From contig NZ_JAFFPT010000072.1 in NCBI RefSeq assembly GCF_016918785.1, forward strand, positions 62,001 to 126,000: a DNA stretch of 64,000 nt, in the 5' to 3' direction. A program made the translations under genes and the position numbers. Below, piece by piece: positions 9,158 to 17,502 of the stretch. Origin of the DNA: Leptospira ainazelensis. GTDB taxonomy: Bacteria; Spirochaetota; Leptospiria; Leptospirales; Leptospiraceae. Each line of letters starts with the position of its first letter. Position 1 is the first letter of the stretch. Under the pieces are notes generated by a model. That model was not told the DNA's origin, made no database searches, and saw nothing but the letters and a program-made list of their open reading frames with translations.

Positions 9158-9798
9158 AAAAAGAAATCGTAGTTATCGATTACGGAATCGGAAATTTATT
9201 TAGCGTTAAACGTTCTTTCGAATCTTGCGGAGCTAACGTCGTATTGACGAGCGACTTTGACCGGATTTTAGCGGCGGATCATTTAGTTCTACCTGGAGTC
9301 GGCGCCTTTGCGGACGGAATGAACGGTCTGAAAAAACGCGGTTTAGATAAAGCGATTGTAGAATATGCAAAAACGGGCAAACCGTTGCTTGGAATTTGTC
9401 TGGGAATGCAAATGCTCGCAACAACGAGCCAAGAATTCGGATCACACAAAGGGCTCGATCTTGTGCCGGGAAAAGTGATTGCGATTGAAAATACGAGTGC
9501 CGACGGTAAACCTCATAAGATTCCTCATATCGGTTGGGAAGATTTGGTAAAACCTAACGAAAAGACAAGTTGGGATCATACAATTCTTAAATCTATCCCG
9601 GAAAGATCTGCAGTTTATCATATTCACTCCTTCACGTTCTTTCCCGACGCTGAGATATATCGATTGGCGGATTGTTTTTATAACGGGAAAAGGCTTTCTT
9701 CCGTTATAAGGAAAGAGAATGTATATGGTTGCCAGTTTCACCCGGAGAAGAGTGGAAAGATCGGCCTTGAAATATTAAAAAACTTTTTATATCTGTGA
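9154..9798 (+). CDS. hisH: HisH-like glutamine amidotransferase (WbuY type)
   Basis: Class I glutamine amidotransferase of 214 residues with the nucleophile C82 in GICLGMQML and the H196/E198 pair in CQFHPEKSG. It releases ammonia from glutamine and passes it through the HisF-like barrel to the WbpG-type enzyme. Start ATG overlaps the hisF stop (ATGA), which suggests translational coupling and a fixed subunit ratio. A dedicated histidine-pathway role is unlikely given the NulO neighbours. Confidence 0.88.
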   Translation: MKKEIVVIDYGIGNLFSVKRSFESCGANVVLTSDFDRILAADHLVLPGVGAFADGMNGLKKRGLDKAIVEYAKTGKPLLGICLGMQMLATTSQEFGSHKGLDLVPGKVIAIENTSADGKPHKIPHIGWEDLVKPNEKTSWDHTILKSIPERSAVYHIHSFTFFPDAEIYRLADCFYNGKRLSSVIRKENVYGCQFHPEKSGKIGLEILKNFLYL

Positions 9799-9889
9799 AG
9801 ATTTGACGATTCTATCTTATCTTAGGTGATGCAACTTTATTACGAATATTCAGCTGTGAAAATTAACAATAACCGAAACAACGACTTAC

Positions 9890-11056
9890 GTGAAGCTAAA
9901 TTTTAAGAAGCTCAAAAAAGTTCCCGTAATTATCTTCGATAAAGAAAGAAGCGCGGATCTTGCCTCCGTATTGCTTGAAAATATCGAATACGAAGTGCTT
10001 CCGAGTAGAAGGGAGGAAATCTATGTAAACTGGCGCGTTTTGATCGTTTTTATCGGACTATCGATTCGGTTCATTCTAATAAATCTTTTTAATAAAAAAT
10101 TGCTTGCTTCGTCTAAACTTTTCGTAAGAGGCCTTTTTTTACAATATTTTAAATCCGTAATATTTCTGACCAAACCTAAAGTCGTAATCACGTTTATCGA
10201 TAATAGTTTCTTCTTCCAGCTCTGTTCCAAAGAAATACCTGAAATTAATTTTTGGGCGATTCAAAACGGTTTTAGATGCGAGTTGGACGTAACTCGCTGG
10301 CTTCCGGATTATCCAAAACATGAAAAGATCTTTCTTCAGAGATTCTATTGTTTTGGAGAGTTTGAAAAAGATCTATACTTAAGAAATTCTCACCGGGTAA
10401 ATGAGTTTAGAGCTGTCGGTTCTTTTTTTCTGGGACAATTTTTGGAAACCGTTCAGTCGGTCCCGGTCGAAGATATCTATGACATTTGTCTCATTTCAAA
10501 TTATATTCACGATTTGACTGATCGAGATACGCGAGGTATTGCGCGGGCAAATGTCAAACTTGCCATGTATCTTTCTAAATTCCTTAAGGAAAATCGGTTA
10601 AGGACTATAATCGCTCTGAGAGCCAACGATCCATTCGAGAAAGAATTCTATAGGAAGTATTTCGGCGAGTCCGTGGAATTTACCGATCGAACTCTTACCA
10701 AGTTCTCGACCTATCATGCCATTTGGCAAAGTCGACTTAGCATAACGTTTTTTTCGACGGTCGGTTTTGAAGCATTGGGGATGGGAAAAAAGATCGTCTT
10801 TTTAAATTATTCGAGGATTCCAGAATTTAATCCGTCGATGTCAGGAACTTGGTTTTCGTCAGAAGAAAAATACGAGGTATTCAAGGCAGTAGTTACTAAA
10901 AATTTGAATATGAGTAAAAATGAATTTAATAAATTAGCTGCCGATTTTCAAAAATATACAATGAATGTGTCTCAGAACGTTTATACTCATCGATTTATCC
11001 GCAAGGATATCGAGTCCGTGCTTAATATAACTAATGGAACTGAAGAAACAACATGA
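9890..11056 (+). CDS. Putative surface-carbohydrate glycosyltransferase, GT-B-like
   Basis: Protein of 388 residues without a firm family name from sequence alone. It resembles Leptospira 'surface carbohydrate biosynthesis' proteins: a hydrophobic segment at about 48-67, AIQNGFRCELD in the middle, and a C-terminal FFSTVGFEALGMGKKIVFLNYS region (about 290-312) that looks like the donor-binding part of a GT-B glycosyltransferase. It sits between the end of the legionaminic pathway and the start of the second NulO pathway, so I infer that it transfers the first NulO. The GTG start is the only candidate: an in-frame TGA lies 12 codons upstream. It follows a 91-base gap and overlaps pseC by four bases. 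Confidence 0.55.
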   Translation: MKLNFKKLKKVPVIIFDKERSADLASVLLENIEYEVLPSRREEIYVNWRVLIVFIGLSIRFILINLFNKKLLASSKLFVRGLFLQYFKSVIFLTKPKVVITFIDNSFFFQLCSKEIPEINFWAIQNGFRCELDVTRWLPDYPKHEKIFLQRFYCFGEFEKDLYLRNSHRVNEFRAVGSFFLGQFLETVQSVPVEDIYDICLISNYIHDLTDRDTRGIARANVKLAMYLSKFLKENRLRTIIALRANDPFEKEFYRKYFGESVEFTDRTLTKFSTYHAIWQSRLSITFFSTVGFEALGMGKKIVFLNYSRIPEFNPSMSGTWFSSEEKYEVFKAVVTKNLNMSKNEFNKLAADFQKYTMNVSQNVYTHRFIRKDIESVLNITNGTEETT

Positions 11057-12225
11057 TCCCATACGGAAAACAAGATATTTCTCAAGAAGACATTGACGCT
11101 GTCGCCAGTGTTTTGCGTTCCGATTTTTTAACCCAGGGGCCGACCGTCCCCAAATTTGAAAAGTTGGTCGCAGAACAGTGTCAGGTAAAATATTCCGTTG
11201 CGGTAAACAGCGCCACCTCGGCCCTGCATATCGCCTGTCTCTCATTGGGAGTAGGGGCAGGAGATATCGTATGGACAAGTCCGATTTCCTTTGTCGCGAG
11301 TGCGAACTGCGCTCTCTACTGTGGAGCGACAGTGGATTTTGTTGATATAGATTCTAAAACCTATAATCTGAGCACGGCGAGCTTAGAAGAAAAATTAGTG
11401 GTGGCCGAAAAGGAAGGGAAGCTTCCGAAAGTGGTCATTCCCGTCCATTTCGCGGGGCAATCCTGTGAAATGAAACAAATCCATGCGTTGTCCTTGAAAT
11501 ACGGTTTTAAAATCATTGAAGACGCATCTCATGCAATCGGCGGACGTTATTTGAATGAACCGATCGGAAACTGTAAATACAGTGCGATCACGGTTTTTAG
11601 TTTTCATCCGGTAAAGATAATAACGACTGGCGAAGGCGGTATGGCCCTTACGAACGATATAGAACTCTATAATAAGATGTATCGATTGAGAAGTCACGGA
11701 ATCACGAGAGACGCGGCGGAAATGACGCAGGTGCCCGACGGTCCTTGGTATTATCAGCAATTAGAACTCGGCTATAATTATCGTATGACGGATTTACAGG
11801 CGGCTTTGGGTGTAAGTCAGCTTTCTCGTTTAGACGAGTTCGTCCGTAAACGGCACGAGTTGATGAAAGTTTACGACCAACTTTTAGCTGATAAACCCGT
11901 ACAAAAACCTTGGCAACATCCTGACAGTTATTCCGGATTGCACCTATACGTGATTCGCTTAAAATTAAACGAAATAAAAGAAAGTCACGCTCAGATATTT
12001 GAACGATTCAGAAGCGCAGGTATTTTGGTCAATCTTCATTACATTCCGATCTATCGGCAACCATACTATGCACAGTTCGGATACGATAAGAACGATTTTC
12101 CGGAAGCCGAAGCGTATTACAAAGAGGCGATTAGTATTCCAATGTTTCCGGCTTTAAAAAAAGAGGAACAGATAGAAATCGTAGAACGTTTGGTTAAACC
12201 TATCGGTCACCAAACGTTATTTTAA
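11053..12225 (+). CDS. pseC: UDP-4-amino-sugar aminotransferase PseC
   Basis: PLP sugar aminotransferase of 390 residues. The PLP lysine is K188 in FSFHPVKIITTGEGG, with IIEDASHAIGG (D157) binding the cofactor. The beginning (IPYGKQDISQEDIDAV) and the segment ELGYNYRMTDLQAALG are typical of PseC, which aminates C4 of the inverted 4-keto-6-deoxy sugar in pseudaminic acid synthesis. It opens the second NulO block and overlaps the preceding gene by four bases. No PseB dehydratase stands before it, as it usually does. Confidence 0.9.
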   Translation: MIPYGKQDISQEDIDAVASVLRSDFLTQGPTVPKFEKLVAEQCQVKYSVAVNSATSALHIACLSLGVGAGDIVWTSPISFVASANCALYCGATVDFVDIDSKTYNLSTASLEEKLVVAEKEGKLPKVVIPVHFAGQSCEMKQIHALSLKYGFKIIEDASHAIGGRYLNEPIGNCKYSAITVFSFHPVKIITTGEGGMALTNDIELYNKMYRLRSHGITRDAAEMTQVPDGPWYYQQLELGYNYRMTDLQAALGVSQLSRLDEFVRKRHELMKVYDQLLADKPVQKPWQHPDSYSGLHLYVIRLKLNEIKESHAQIFERFRSAGILVNLHYIPIYRQPYYAQFGYDKNDFPEAEAYYKEAISIPMFPALKKEEQIEIVERLVKPIGHQTLF

Positions 12226-12246
12226 TCCATTTTAAGAATTATCGTT

Positions 12247-13119
12247 GTGATCTCCTCCTTAGCTCTGGGAACGGTTCAATTCGGTTTGCAGTATGGTATT
12301 GCAAACAAAGCCGGACAAATTCAGTTTAATGAAGCTTCCGATATATTAGATGAAGCTTGGGTAAACGGCGTTAGAACATTGGACACGGCCGCTGCCTACG
12401 GTGAAAGCGAACGAGTCCTCGGCAAAATCGGGGTAGAGGGCTGGAAGATCATCTCAAAGCTTCCTCCGTTACCGACAGACTTACTATGTGTGGAGGAATG
12501 GGTCAATCGAACAATAGAAGGTTCACTTTCAAGGTTGAAGGTAGATTCCTTATCTGGTTTGCTTTTGCATAATTCCTCAAACTTGCTCGAGGAGAAAGGA
12601 TGTGAACTTTACGAATCTCTAATGCGATTAAAAAATCACGGAGTTGTGGAGAAAATCGGGATTTCCATCTATCATCCGGACGACATCGATTCTTATCTAT
12701 CAAAATACGAACTCGACATCGTTCAGTTACCTTTGAATGTTTTCGATAGGCGATTGATTCGTTCCGGGCAAATCGATAAATTGATGACGAAAAAAATCGA
12801 GATTCATGTAAGGTCAGTTTTTCTTCAAGGGCTTTTGTTGATGAATTCTGATACACGCCCTCCGTTTCTAAATCGCTGGTTGTCGCTAATGTCGAAATGG
12901 GATCTTTGGATTCTCCAAAATCAAACCACGCGCTTAGAAGCCAGTTTGGGTTTTGTCGGTTCTGTCCTTGGAATTGAAAAGATAATTGTCGGAGTCGATT
13001 CAAAGGCGCACTTAATTGAAATTTTGGAGAGTTGTCGCGGTAATCGGTTTTTGAAGATACCGGAAGATATTTCCTCGGAAGACAAGGATTTGATTCTTCC
13101 TTACAATTGGAAATTATAA
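12247..13119 (+). CDS. Aldo/keto reductase family protein
   Basis: Protein of 290 residues with the aldo/keto reductase fold: LALGTVQFGLQYGIAN at the start, LDTAAAYGESERVLG (D and Y of the catalytic set), LLLHN, and GISIYHPDDID in the barrel. It starts with GTG 21 bases after pseC. Such proteins occur inside several NulO clusters, where their reaction is not established. In this block it could reduce a keto intermediate of a modified NulO or of its acyl group; this is inference. Confidence 0.75.
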   Translation: MISSLALGTVQFGLQYGIANKAGQIQFNEASDILDEAWVNGVRTLDTAAAYGESERVLGKIGVEGWKIISKLPPLPTDLLCVEEWVNRTIEGSLSRLKVDSLSGLLLHNSSNLLEEKGCELYESLMRLKNHGVVEKIGISIYHPDDIDSYLSKYELDIVQLPLNVFDRRLIRSGQIDKLMTKKIEIHVRSVFLQGLLLMNSDTRPPFLNRWLSLMSKWDLWILQNQTTRLEASLGFVGSVLGIEKIIVGVDSKAHLIEILESCRGNRFLKIPEDISSEDKDLILPYNWKL

Positions 13120-13163
13120 GTTAACTATCGTTACGTTTTATTCTATCTTGCTTCTAAGTATAC

Positions 13164-15254
13164 ATGAATAAGATTAAAATATTAGGTATTTTGCAAGCGC
13201 GAACTTCATCAACGCGTCTTCCACAGAAGGTTTTAAAGAAAATTTTGGGCAGACCGATGCTGGAACTACAGTTGGAAAGAGAGGCGCGAAGTAAGAAGAT
13301 AGACAAGCTTATCGTTGCGACCAGTGAAAACGATTCCGACGACGAACTTGCGTCGCTTTGTCTAAGACTGGATGTTCCTTGTTATCGTGGAAGTTTGAGC
13401 GATGTATTGGATCGATTTTACAAGGCGGCAAAAGATTACGAACCGGAATGGATCGTAAGATTAACCGGTGATTGTCCGTTAGTGGATTCCGAGCTTCTTG
13501 ATGCGGTCATCGAGTTTGCGATTTCGAACGATTTCGATTATGCAACGAACGCGATAGAGGCAACCTTTCCGGATGGGCTGGATGTGGAAGTTTTTAAATT
13601 TTCCGCTTTAGTGGAAGCGTGGAAGAATGCGACCTTGCCATCGCAGAGGGAGCACGTAACTCCTTACATCAACAGACAACCTGCGAAATTTAAGATCGGA
13701 CATTATCAGTCTGAAGTGAATTTATCTTATTTACGGTGGACCGTAGACGAACCGGAAGATTTTGAATTGGTTGAGAATATCTACAACCATCTTTATCCAA
13801 GAAATCCGGAGTTTACGACAAAAGATATCATCGATTATTTAGAATCGAATCCTCAATGGAAAACACACAATTTAAAGCATGAACGCAATGAAGGATATAG
13901 GAAATCTTTGATGGAAGACAAAAAGCAGAACTTTCGAAATAGAATAAAAAAATCTTTAAATACTCAAGAGTTAGCTAGTAAGAGAATCCCCGGAATGGTT
14001 CAGCTTCTTTCTAAAAGACCGGATTTATATTCGTACGGCGTTTGGCCCGGCTATTACAAAAAGGCAAAGGGTGTTGAAATTTGGGACTTGGATGACAATC
14101 GATATATAGACATGAGTATCGGCGGAATCGGTGCTAATGTATTAGGTTATGCGGATCCCGATGTAGACGCGGCCGTTCTGGAGGCCATTCAAAACGGAAG
14201 CAGTTCCTCTCTCAACTGCGCAGAGGAATTACTTTTAGCGGATCTGTTGTGTGAAATTCATCCCTGGGCGGAAAAAGTCAGATTCGGAAAGTCCGGAGGA
14301 GAATCGATGGCGATCGCCGTTCGAATCGCGAGGGCCTATACGAAGAAGGATAAGATTGCTTTTTGCGGTTATCATGGATGGCATGATTGGTATTTAGCTG
14401 CAAACTTAGGCACAGAGAACGCATTAGGTGAACACTTAATACCAGGACTTTTGCCAAATGGAGTTCCTAAAGCCTTAAAGGGAACTTCTTTTCCTTTTCG
14501 ATACAATCAACTTTCTGACTTGGAGGAGATCGTGGCAAGGGAAGGAAAGGATCTCGCCGCTATAGTAATGGAACCTATAAGAGGTACTTCGCCTACGAAA
14601 GAATTCATCGATGGGGTTCATGAAATTTCAAAGAGGACAGGAGCAGTCCTAATTATCGACGAGATTTCTTCCGGATTTCGGATCAATTCCGGAGGGGCTC
14701 ATCTTGTCCTGGGAATCAATCCTGATATCGCCGTATTTTCGAAATCATTAGGGAACGGCTATCCTATTGCCGCCATTGTTGGAAAAGGGGATATTATGGA
14801 TTCGGCACAAACAACTTTCATTTCCAGTACATTTTGGACTGAACGGATCGGATCCACCGCCGCGATTGCTACGATCCAAAAACATAGGAGCCTGAACGTT
14901 GGGGTGCACCTAAAACATATCGGGGACAGCGTTCAAAAGGGATGGAAAGAATTATTAAAAAAACATAATATTCCCGGTGGCGCTGGCGGCTTGACCCCGA
15001 TAGGATATTTAACTTTTGATCATACGGATGCGCTTGTTTGGAAGGCTTATTATATTCAGGAAATGATTGCAAAGGGTTTCCTGGCCACCACGGGCTTTTA
15101 TTCGATGTATGCTCATTCTGATGAACACGTTCGAGCTTATTTAACTGCGGCGGATGAAGTTTTGATGGGTCTCGCAGAATTAATCCAGAAAGGACTCGTC
15201 CGAGACAACTTAATTGGAAGTCCTGCGGTAAGTAGTTTTGCCAGAATCAACTAA
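13164..15254 (+). CDS. pseF: Fusion: SpsF/PseF-type cytidylyltransferase + glutamate-1-semialdehyde aminomutase-like domain
   Basis: A 696-residue two-domain protein. Residues about 4-235 form a cytidylyltransferase (LQARTSSTRLPQKVL, RLTGDCPLVD) of the SpsF/PseF type, which would activate the second NulO with CMP. A basic linker at about 236-270 leads into a class III aminotransferase resembling glutamate-1-semialdehyde aminomutase: the substrate-side motif near GKSGGESMAIAVR (about 376-388), DE at 499-500, and the PLP lysine K527 in VFSKSLGNGYPIAA. Both halves keep key residues, so it appears to be an active fusion and not a readthrough of a broken gene. The second domain suggests that an amino group is added or moved on a NulO-related substrate. 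Confidence 0.85.
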   Translation: MNKIKILGILQARTSSTRLPQKVLKKILGRPMLELQLEREARSKKIDKLIVATSENDSDDELASLCLRLDVPCYRGSLSDVLDRFYKAAKDYEPEWIVRLTGDCPLVDSELLDAVIEFAISNDFDYATNAIEATFPDGLDVEVFKFSALVEAWKNATLPSQREHVTPYINRQPAKFKIGHYQSEVNLSYLRWTVDEPEDFELVENIYNHLYPRNPEFTTKDIIDYLESNPQWKTHNLKHERNEGYRKSLMEDKKQNFRNRIKKSLNTQELASKRIPGMVQLLSKRPDLYSYGVWPGYYKKAKGVEIWDLDDNRYIDMSIGGIGANVLGYADPDVDAAVLEAIQNGSSSSLNCAEELLLADLLCEIHPWAEKVRFGKSGGESMAIAVRIARAYTKKDKIAFCGYHGWHDWYLAANLGTENALGEHLIPGLLPNGVPKALKGTSFPFRYNQLSDLEEIVAREGKDLAAIVMEPIRGTSPTKEFIDGVHEISKRTGAVLIIDEISSGFRINSGGAHLVLGINPDIAVFSKSLGNGYPIAAIVGKGDIMDSAQTTFISSTFWTERIGSTAAIATIQKHRSLNVGVHLKHIGDSVQKGWKELLKKHNIPGGAGGLTPIGYLTFDHTDALVWKAYYIQEMIAKGFLATTGFYSMYAHSDEHVRAYLTAADEVLMGLAELIQKGLVRDNLIGSPAVSSFARIN

Positions 15255-15273
15255 ATAGGAAACTAATCTTAAT

Positions 15274-16209
15274 ATGAATTTAGAAGAAGAATCAAAAATT
15301 TGCCCTGGATGTTTGAGTTCTGATATTCAATTTAATTATTTTGTGTCATCAGACGGGTTTTTAAGCGTTTCTGGATTTAATCATTCCAGATGCAATAAGT
15401 GCCATTCTGTTTTTTTGAATCCACGACCTACAAAAGAGTCGTTGGTTTCTTTTTATAAATCAACTGAGATGGAAGAAACCGTTGAAGCCGAAATTGCAAG
15501 AAATTCTGCTGAAAGAATATTGAATGAAGATAAGAAATCTTATTTTATACAAAATCGGATACTGCCCCTTCAAAAATTTCTAAAACCAAATGCAAAGATA
15601 TTCGATATTGGATGCGGCGTTGGAGCTTTTGTTCGTGCGATGAAAAACGAGGGATATTCTGCACAAGGATGCGATTTATCTAACGTCTCCCTAAGTGTAG
15701 GGAAGTCGCTTTTAGGCTTGGTAGACTCCGATATTTTCTATGGAGATTATGATTCCATTCCGGAAGCCAACTACGACTTAATCACGTTGTGGACTGTAGT
15801 GGAGCATTTGCTCAATCCGGAGGAAACACTCTCGTTTATCAAAAGTCGTCTTCGTTCTGGTTATCTATTACTTGAATTTCCTACTGCCGATAGCCTGATG
15901 ATGGAACTCTATGGAAAAGATTACTTTTGGGTAATGCCTCCCTATCATATTAATCTATTTACATTAGCTGGCCTAAAAAACCTGCTTTCCCGAGTTGGTT
16001 TTGAAATTCTTTACGTTCACGGAATGCCCTCGAATTGGAATTTTTTTGAATCCATCGCCAAGTCAACATCGATGTCAGATAAATTAAAAGAAAAGATAAA
16101 AAGCCAATGTCCGGAATTTATTTTTGAAATTGATCGAAACATGGATAAATATGCGGCAACCCTCGGCAAAGAGTCGGTCAAATATGTAATTTGCAGGATC
16201 AGGGATTGA
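15274..16209 (+). CDS. Zinc-ribbon class I SAM methyltransferase
   Basis: Protein of 311 residues. A Cys4 zinc ribbon (C10/C13 and C40/C43) precedes a class I methyltransferase domain whose SAM motif reads FDIGCGVGAFVRAM. A typical TLWTVVEHLLNPEE follows. Such proteins often methylate nucleotide sugars or sugars in O-antigen loci. AGGAAA lies about 12 bases before the ATG. The target here is unknown; a NulO hydroxyl, an N-acyl group or the O-chain end are possible. By eye this gene is more A/T-rich than its neighbours. Confidence 0.78.
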   Translation: MNLEEESKICPGCLSSDIQFNYFVSSDGFLSVSGFNHSRCNKCHSVFLNPRPTKESLVSFYKSTEMEETVEAEIARNSAERILNEDKKSYFIQNRILPLQKFLKPNAKIFDIGCGVGAFVRAMKNEGYSAQGCDLSNVSLSVGKSLLGLVDSDIFYGDYDSIPEANYDLITLWTVVEHLLNPEETLSFIKSRLRSGYLLLEFPTADSLMMELYGKDYFWVMPPYHINLFTLAGLKNLLSRVGFEILYVHGMPSNWNFFESIAKSTSMSDKLKEKIKSQCPEFIFEIDRNMDKYAATLGKESVKYVICRIRD

Positions 16210-16286
16210 CTATCATTTATTTTCCTAAGTCATCCAAAATCGGCGATAAACATGAAAAAAAATCCATTTATATCATGTAAAGATCA

Positions 16287-16739
16287 ATGATAGGTTTGCG
16301 ATCAGTAACTGCGGAAGACGAAGATCTTCTTTTGGAATGGGCAAATGATCCAGCCGTACGGCAAATGGCTTTTGATCCAACTATGATTTCCGCCGAGGGT
16401 CATAAAGAATGGTTTCATTCAAAACTGAAAGACCCTAATACAAAAATGTACATATTAGAAGAAAATAATGTACCGATTGGGCAGATTCGTTTCGATCTCA
16501 ATGAAAAAGACGGAAGTTATTATATAGATTACTCGATTGATCGAAATTTTCGGGGAAAAGGGTACGGAAATTCCATAGTAATCCAGGGTTTGGAATTTCA
16601 CCGTAATCTAAATGTGATCGGAAGCAATTACAAGGCCTTGGTGAAAGAAAGTAATGCGGCTTCCGTTCAATGTTTTATAAAGTCCGGTTTTCGACAAATT
16701 TCCAAATCACCGGAATGTATCGTTTTTGTAAAAGATTAA
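16287..16739 (+). CDS. pseH: GNAT N-acetyltransferase, PseH-like
   Basis: GNAT-fold protein of 150 residues: the acetyl-CoA site motif NFRGKGYGNSIVIQG at about 90-104 and the closing ASVQCFIKSGF are typical. In the pseudaminic pathway PseH acetylates the 4-amino group made by PseC. It starts LRSVTAEDEDLLLEWAND, like PseH and related sugar acetyltransferases. In many bacteria PseH is fused to PseG; here PseG is separate at 23033. Another acyl group than acetyl is possible. Confidence 0.77.
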   Translation: MIGLRSVTAEDEDLLLEWANDPAVRQMAFDPTMISAEGHKEWFHSKLKDPNTKMYILEENNVPIGQIRFDLNEKDGSYYIDYSIDRNFRGKGYGNSIVIQGLEFHRNLNVIGSNYKALVKESNAASVQCFIKSGFRQISKSPECIVFVKD

Positions 16740-16787
16740 GGTATTAGGCGATCTAAAAAAAGGAGCTGAATTTTCTTAAATTCACAT

Positions 16788-17486
16788 ATGATTCAAAAAA
16801 CAATTCTAACGATTGCAGCTCATCCTGACGATGAGATTTTGGGCTGTGGCGCAACGATGGCCCGTTTGGCTGCGGAAGGGTGCGAGATTCACATCCTAAT
16901 TTTAGCTGAAGGGCTAACTAGCCGTCAGGATACTCGGGATCGGAAATCAAAGCTCAAGGAACTGAGCGAACTCTCACAAACGGCTTCTTTAGCCGGTAAA
17001 GAAGTAGGGGCAAAAACTATCGAAGTTCTTGATTTTCCGGATAATCGAATGGACTCTGTCGATCGATTGGATATTATTAAAGTGATCGAAAAGAAAATTG
17101 AGAAAATCAAACCTCAGGTTGTTTTTACTCACAATAAAAGTGATCTTAACATTGATCACAGGATCGTCTGCGATTCCGTTATTACCGCTTGTAGACCGTT
17201 TCCGGAACAGACCGTAAAAGAGATATATTTCTTCGAGGTTCCTTCCAGTACAGAGTGGCAAATTGGAAATCAAGCTGAAGCGGCGTTTGTACCAAATTAC
17301 TTTGTCTCTATCGAAGACGAATATCTTCAAAAAAAGATGAATGCCCTAAAAATTTACAGCTCTGAAATGCGAACCTTTCCGCATTCGAGATCGATCGAAG
17401 CAGTAGCGGCACTTGCGGTTTGGAGGGGGGCGTCTATTGGATTTAAAGCAGCTGAAGCCTTTTCAATTGGTAGAATTTTTGTTTAA
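16788..17486 (+). CDS. PIG-L/LmbE-family deacetylase
   Basis: Protein of 232 residues with the metal-binding AAHPDDE motif (H12, D14, D15, E16) and a second site with H140-type histidines in THNKSDLNIDH. The family hydrolyses N-acetyl groups from sugars such as GlcNAc in GPI anchors and mycothiol. Next to a GNAT and NulO synthase, it suggests that an N-acetyl group is removed to free an amine for another substituent. An AAAGGAG stretch lies about 22 bases before the ATG, further than ideal. Confidence 0.85.
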   Translation: MIQKTILTIAAHPDDEILGCGATMARLAAEGCEIHILILAEGLTSRQDTRDRKSKLKELSELSQTASLAGKEVGAKTIEVLDFPDNRMDSVDRLDIIKVIEKKIEKIKPQVVFTHNKSDLNIDHRIVCDSVITACRPFPEQTVKEIYFFEVPSSTEWQIGNQAEAAFVPNYFVSIEDEYLQKKMNALKIYSSEMRTFPHSRSIEAVAALAVWRGASIGFKAAEAFSIGRIFV

Positions 17487-17502
17487 TGAATAAGGAAATA
17501 AA

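Noticed and set aside
8393..9798. hisF and hisH as part of histidine biosynthesis
   Set aside because: No other his gene is present, the pair is linked to a WbpG-type amidotransferase and lies inside a NulO block, which is the known layout of sugar amidation.
12503..13003. Long open frame of 166 codons on the - strand
   Set aside because: It lies wholly inside the aldo/keto reductase gene, whose own frame has family motifs; the - strand product shows none.
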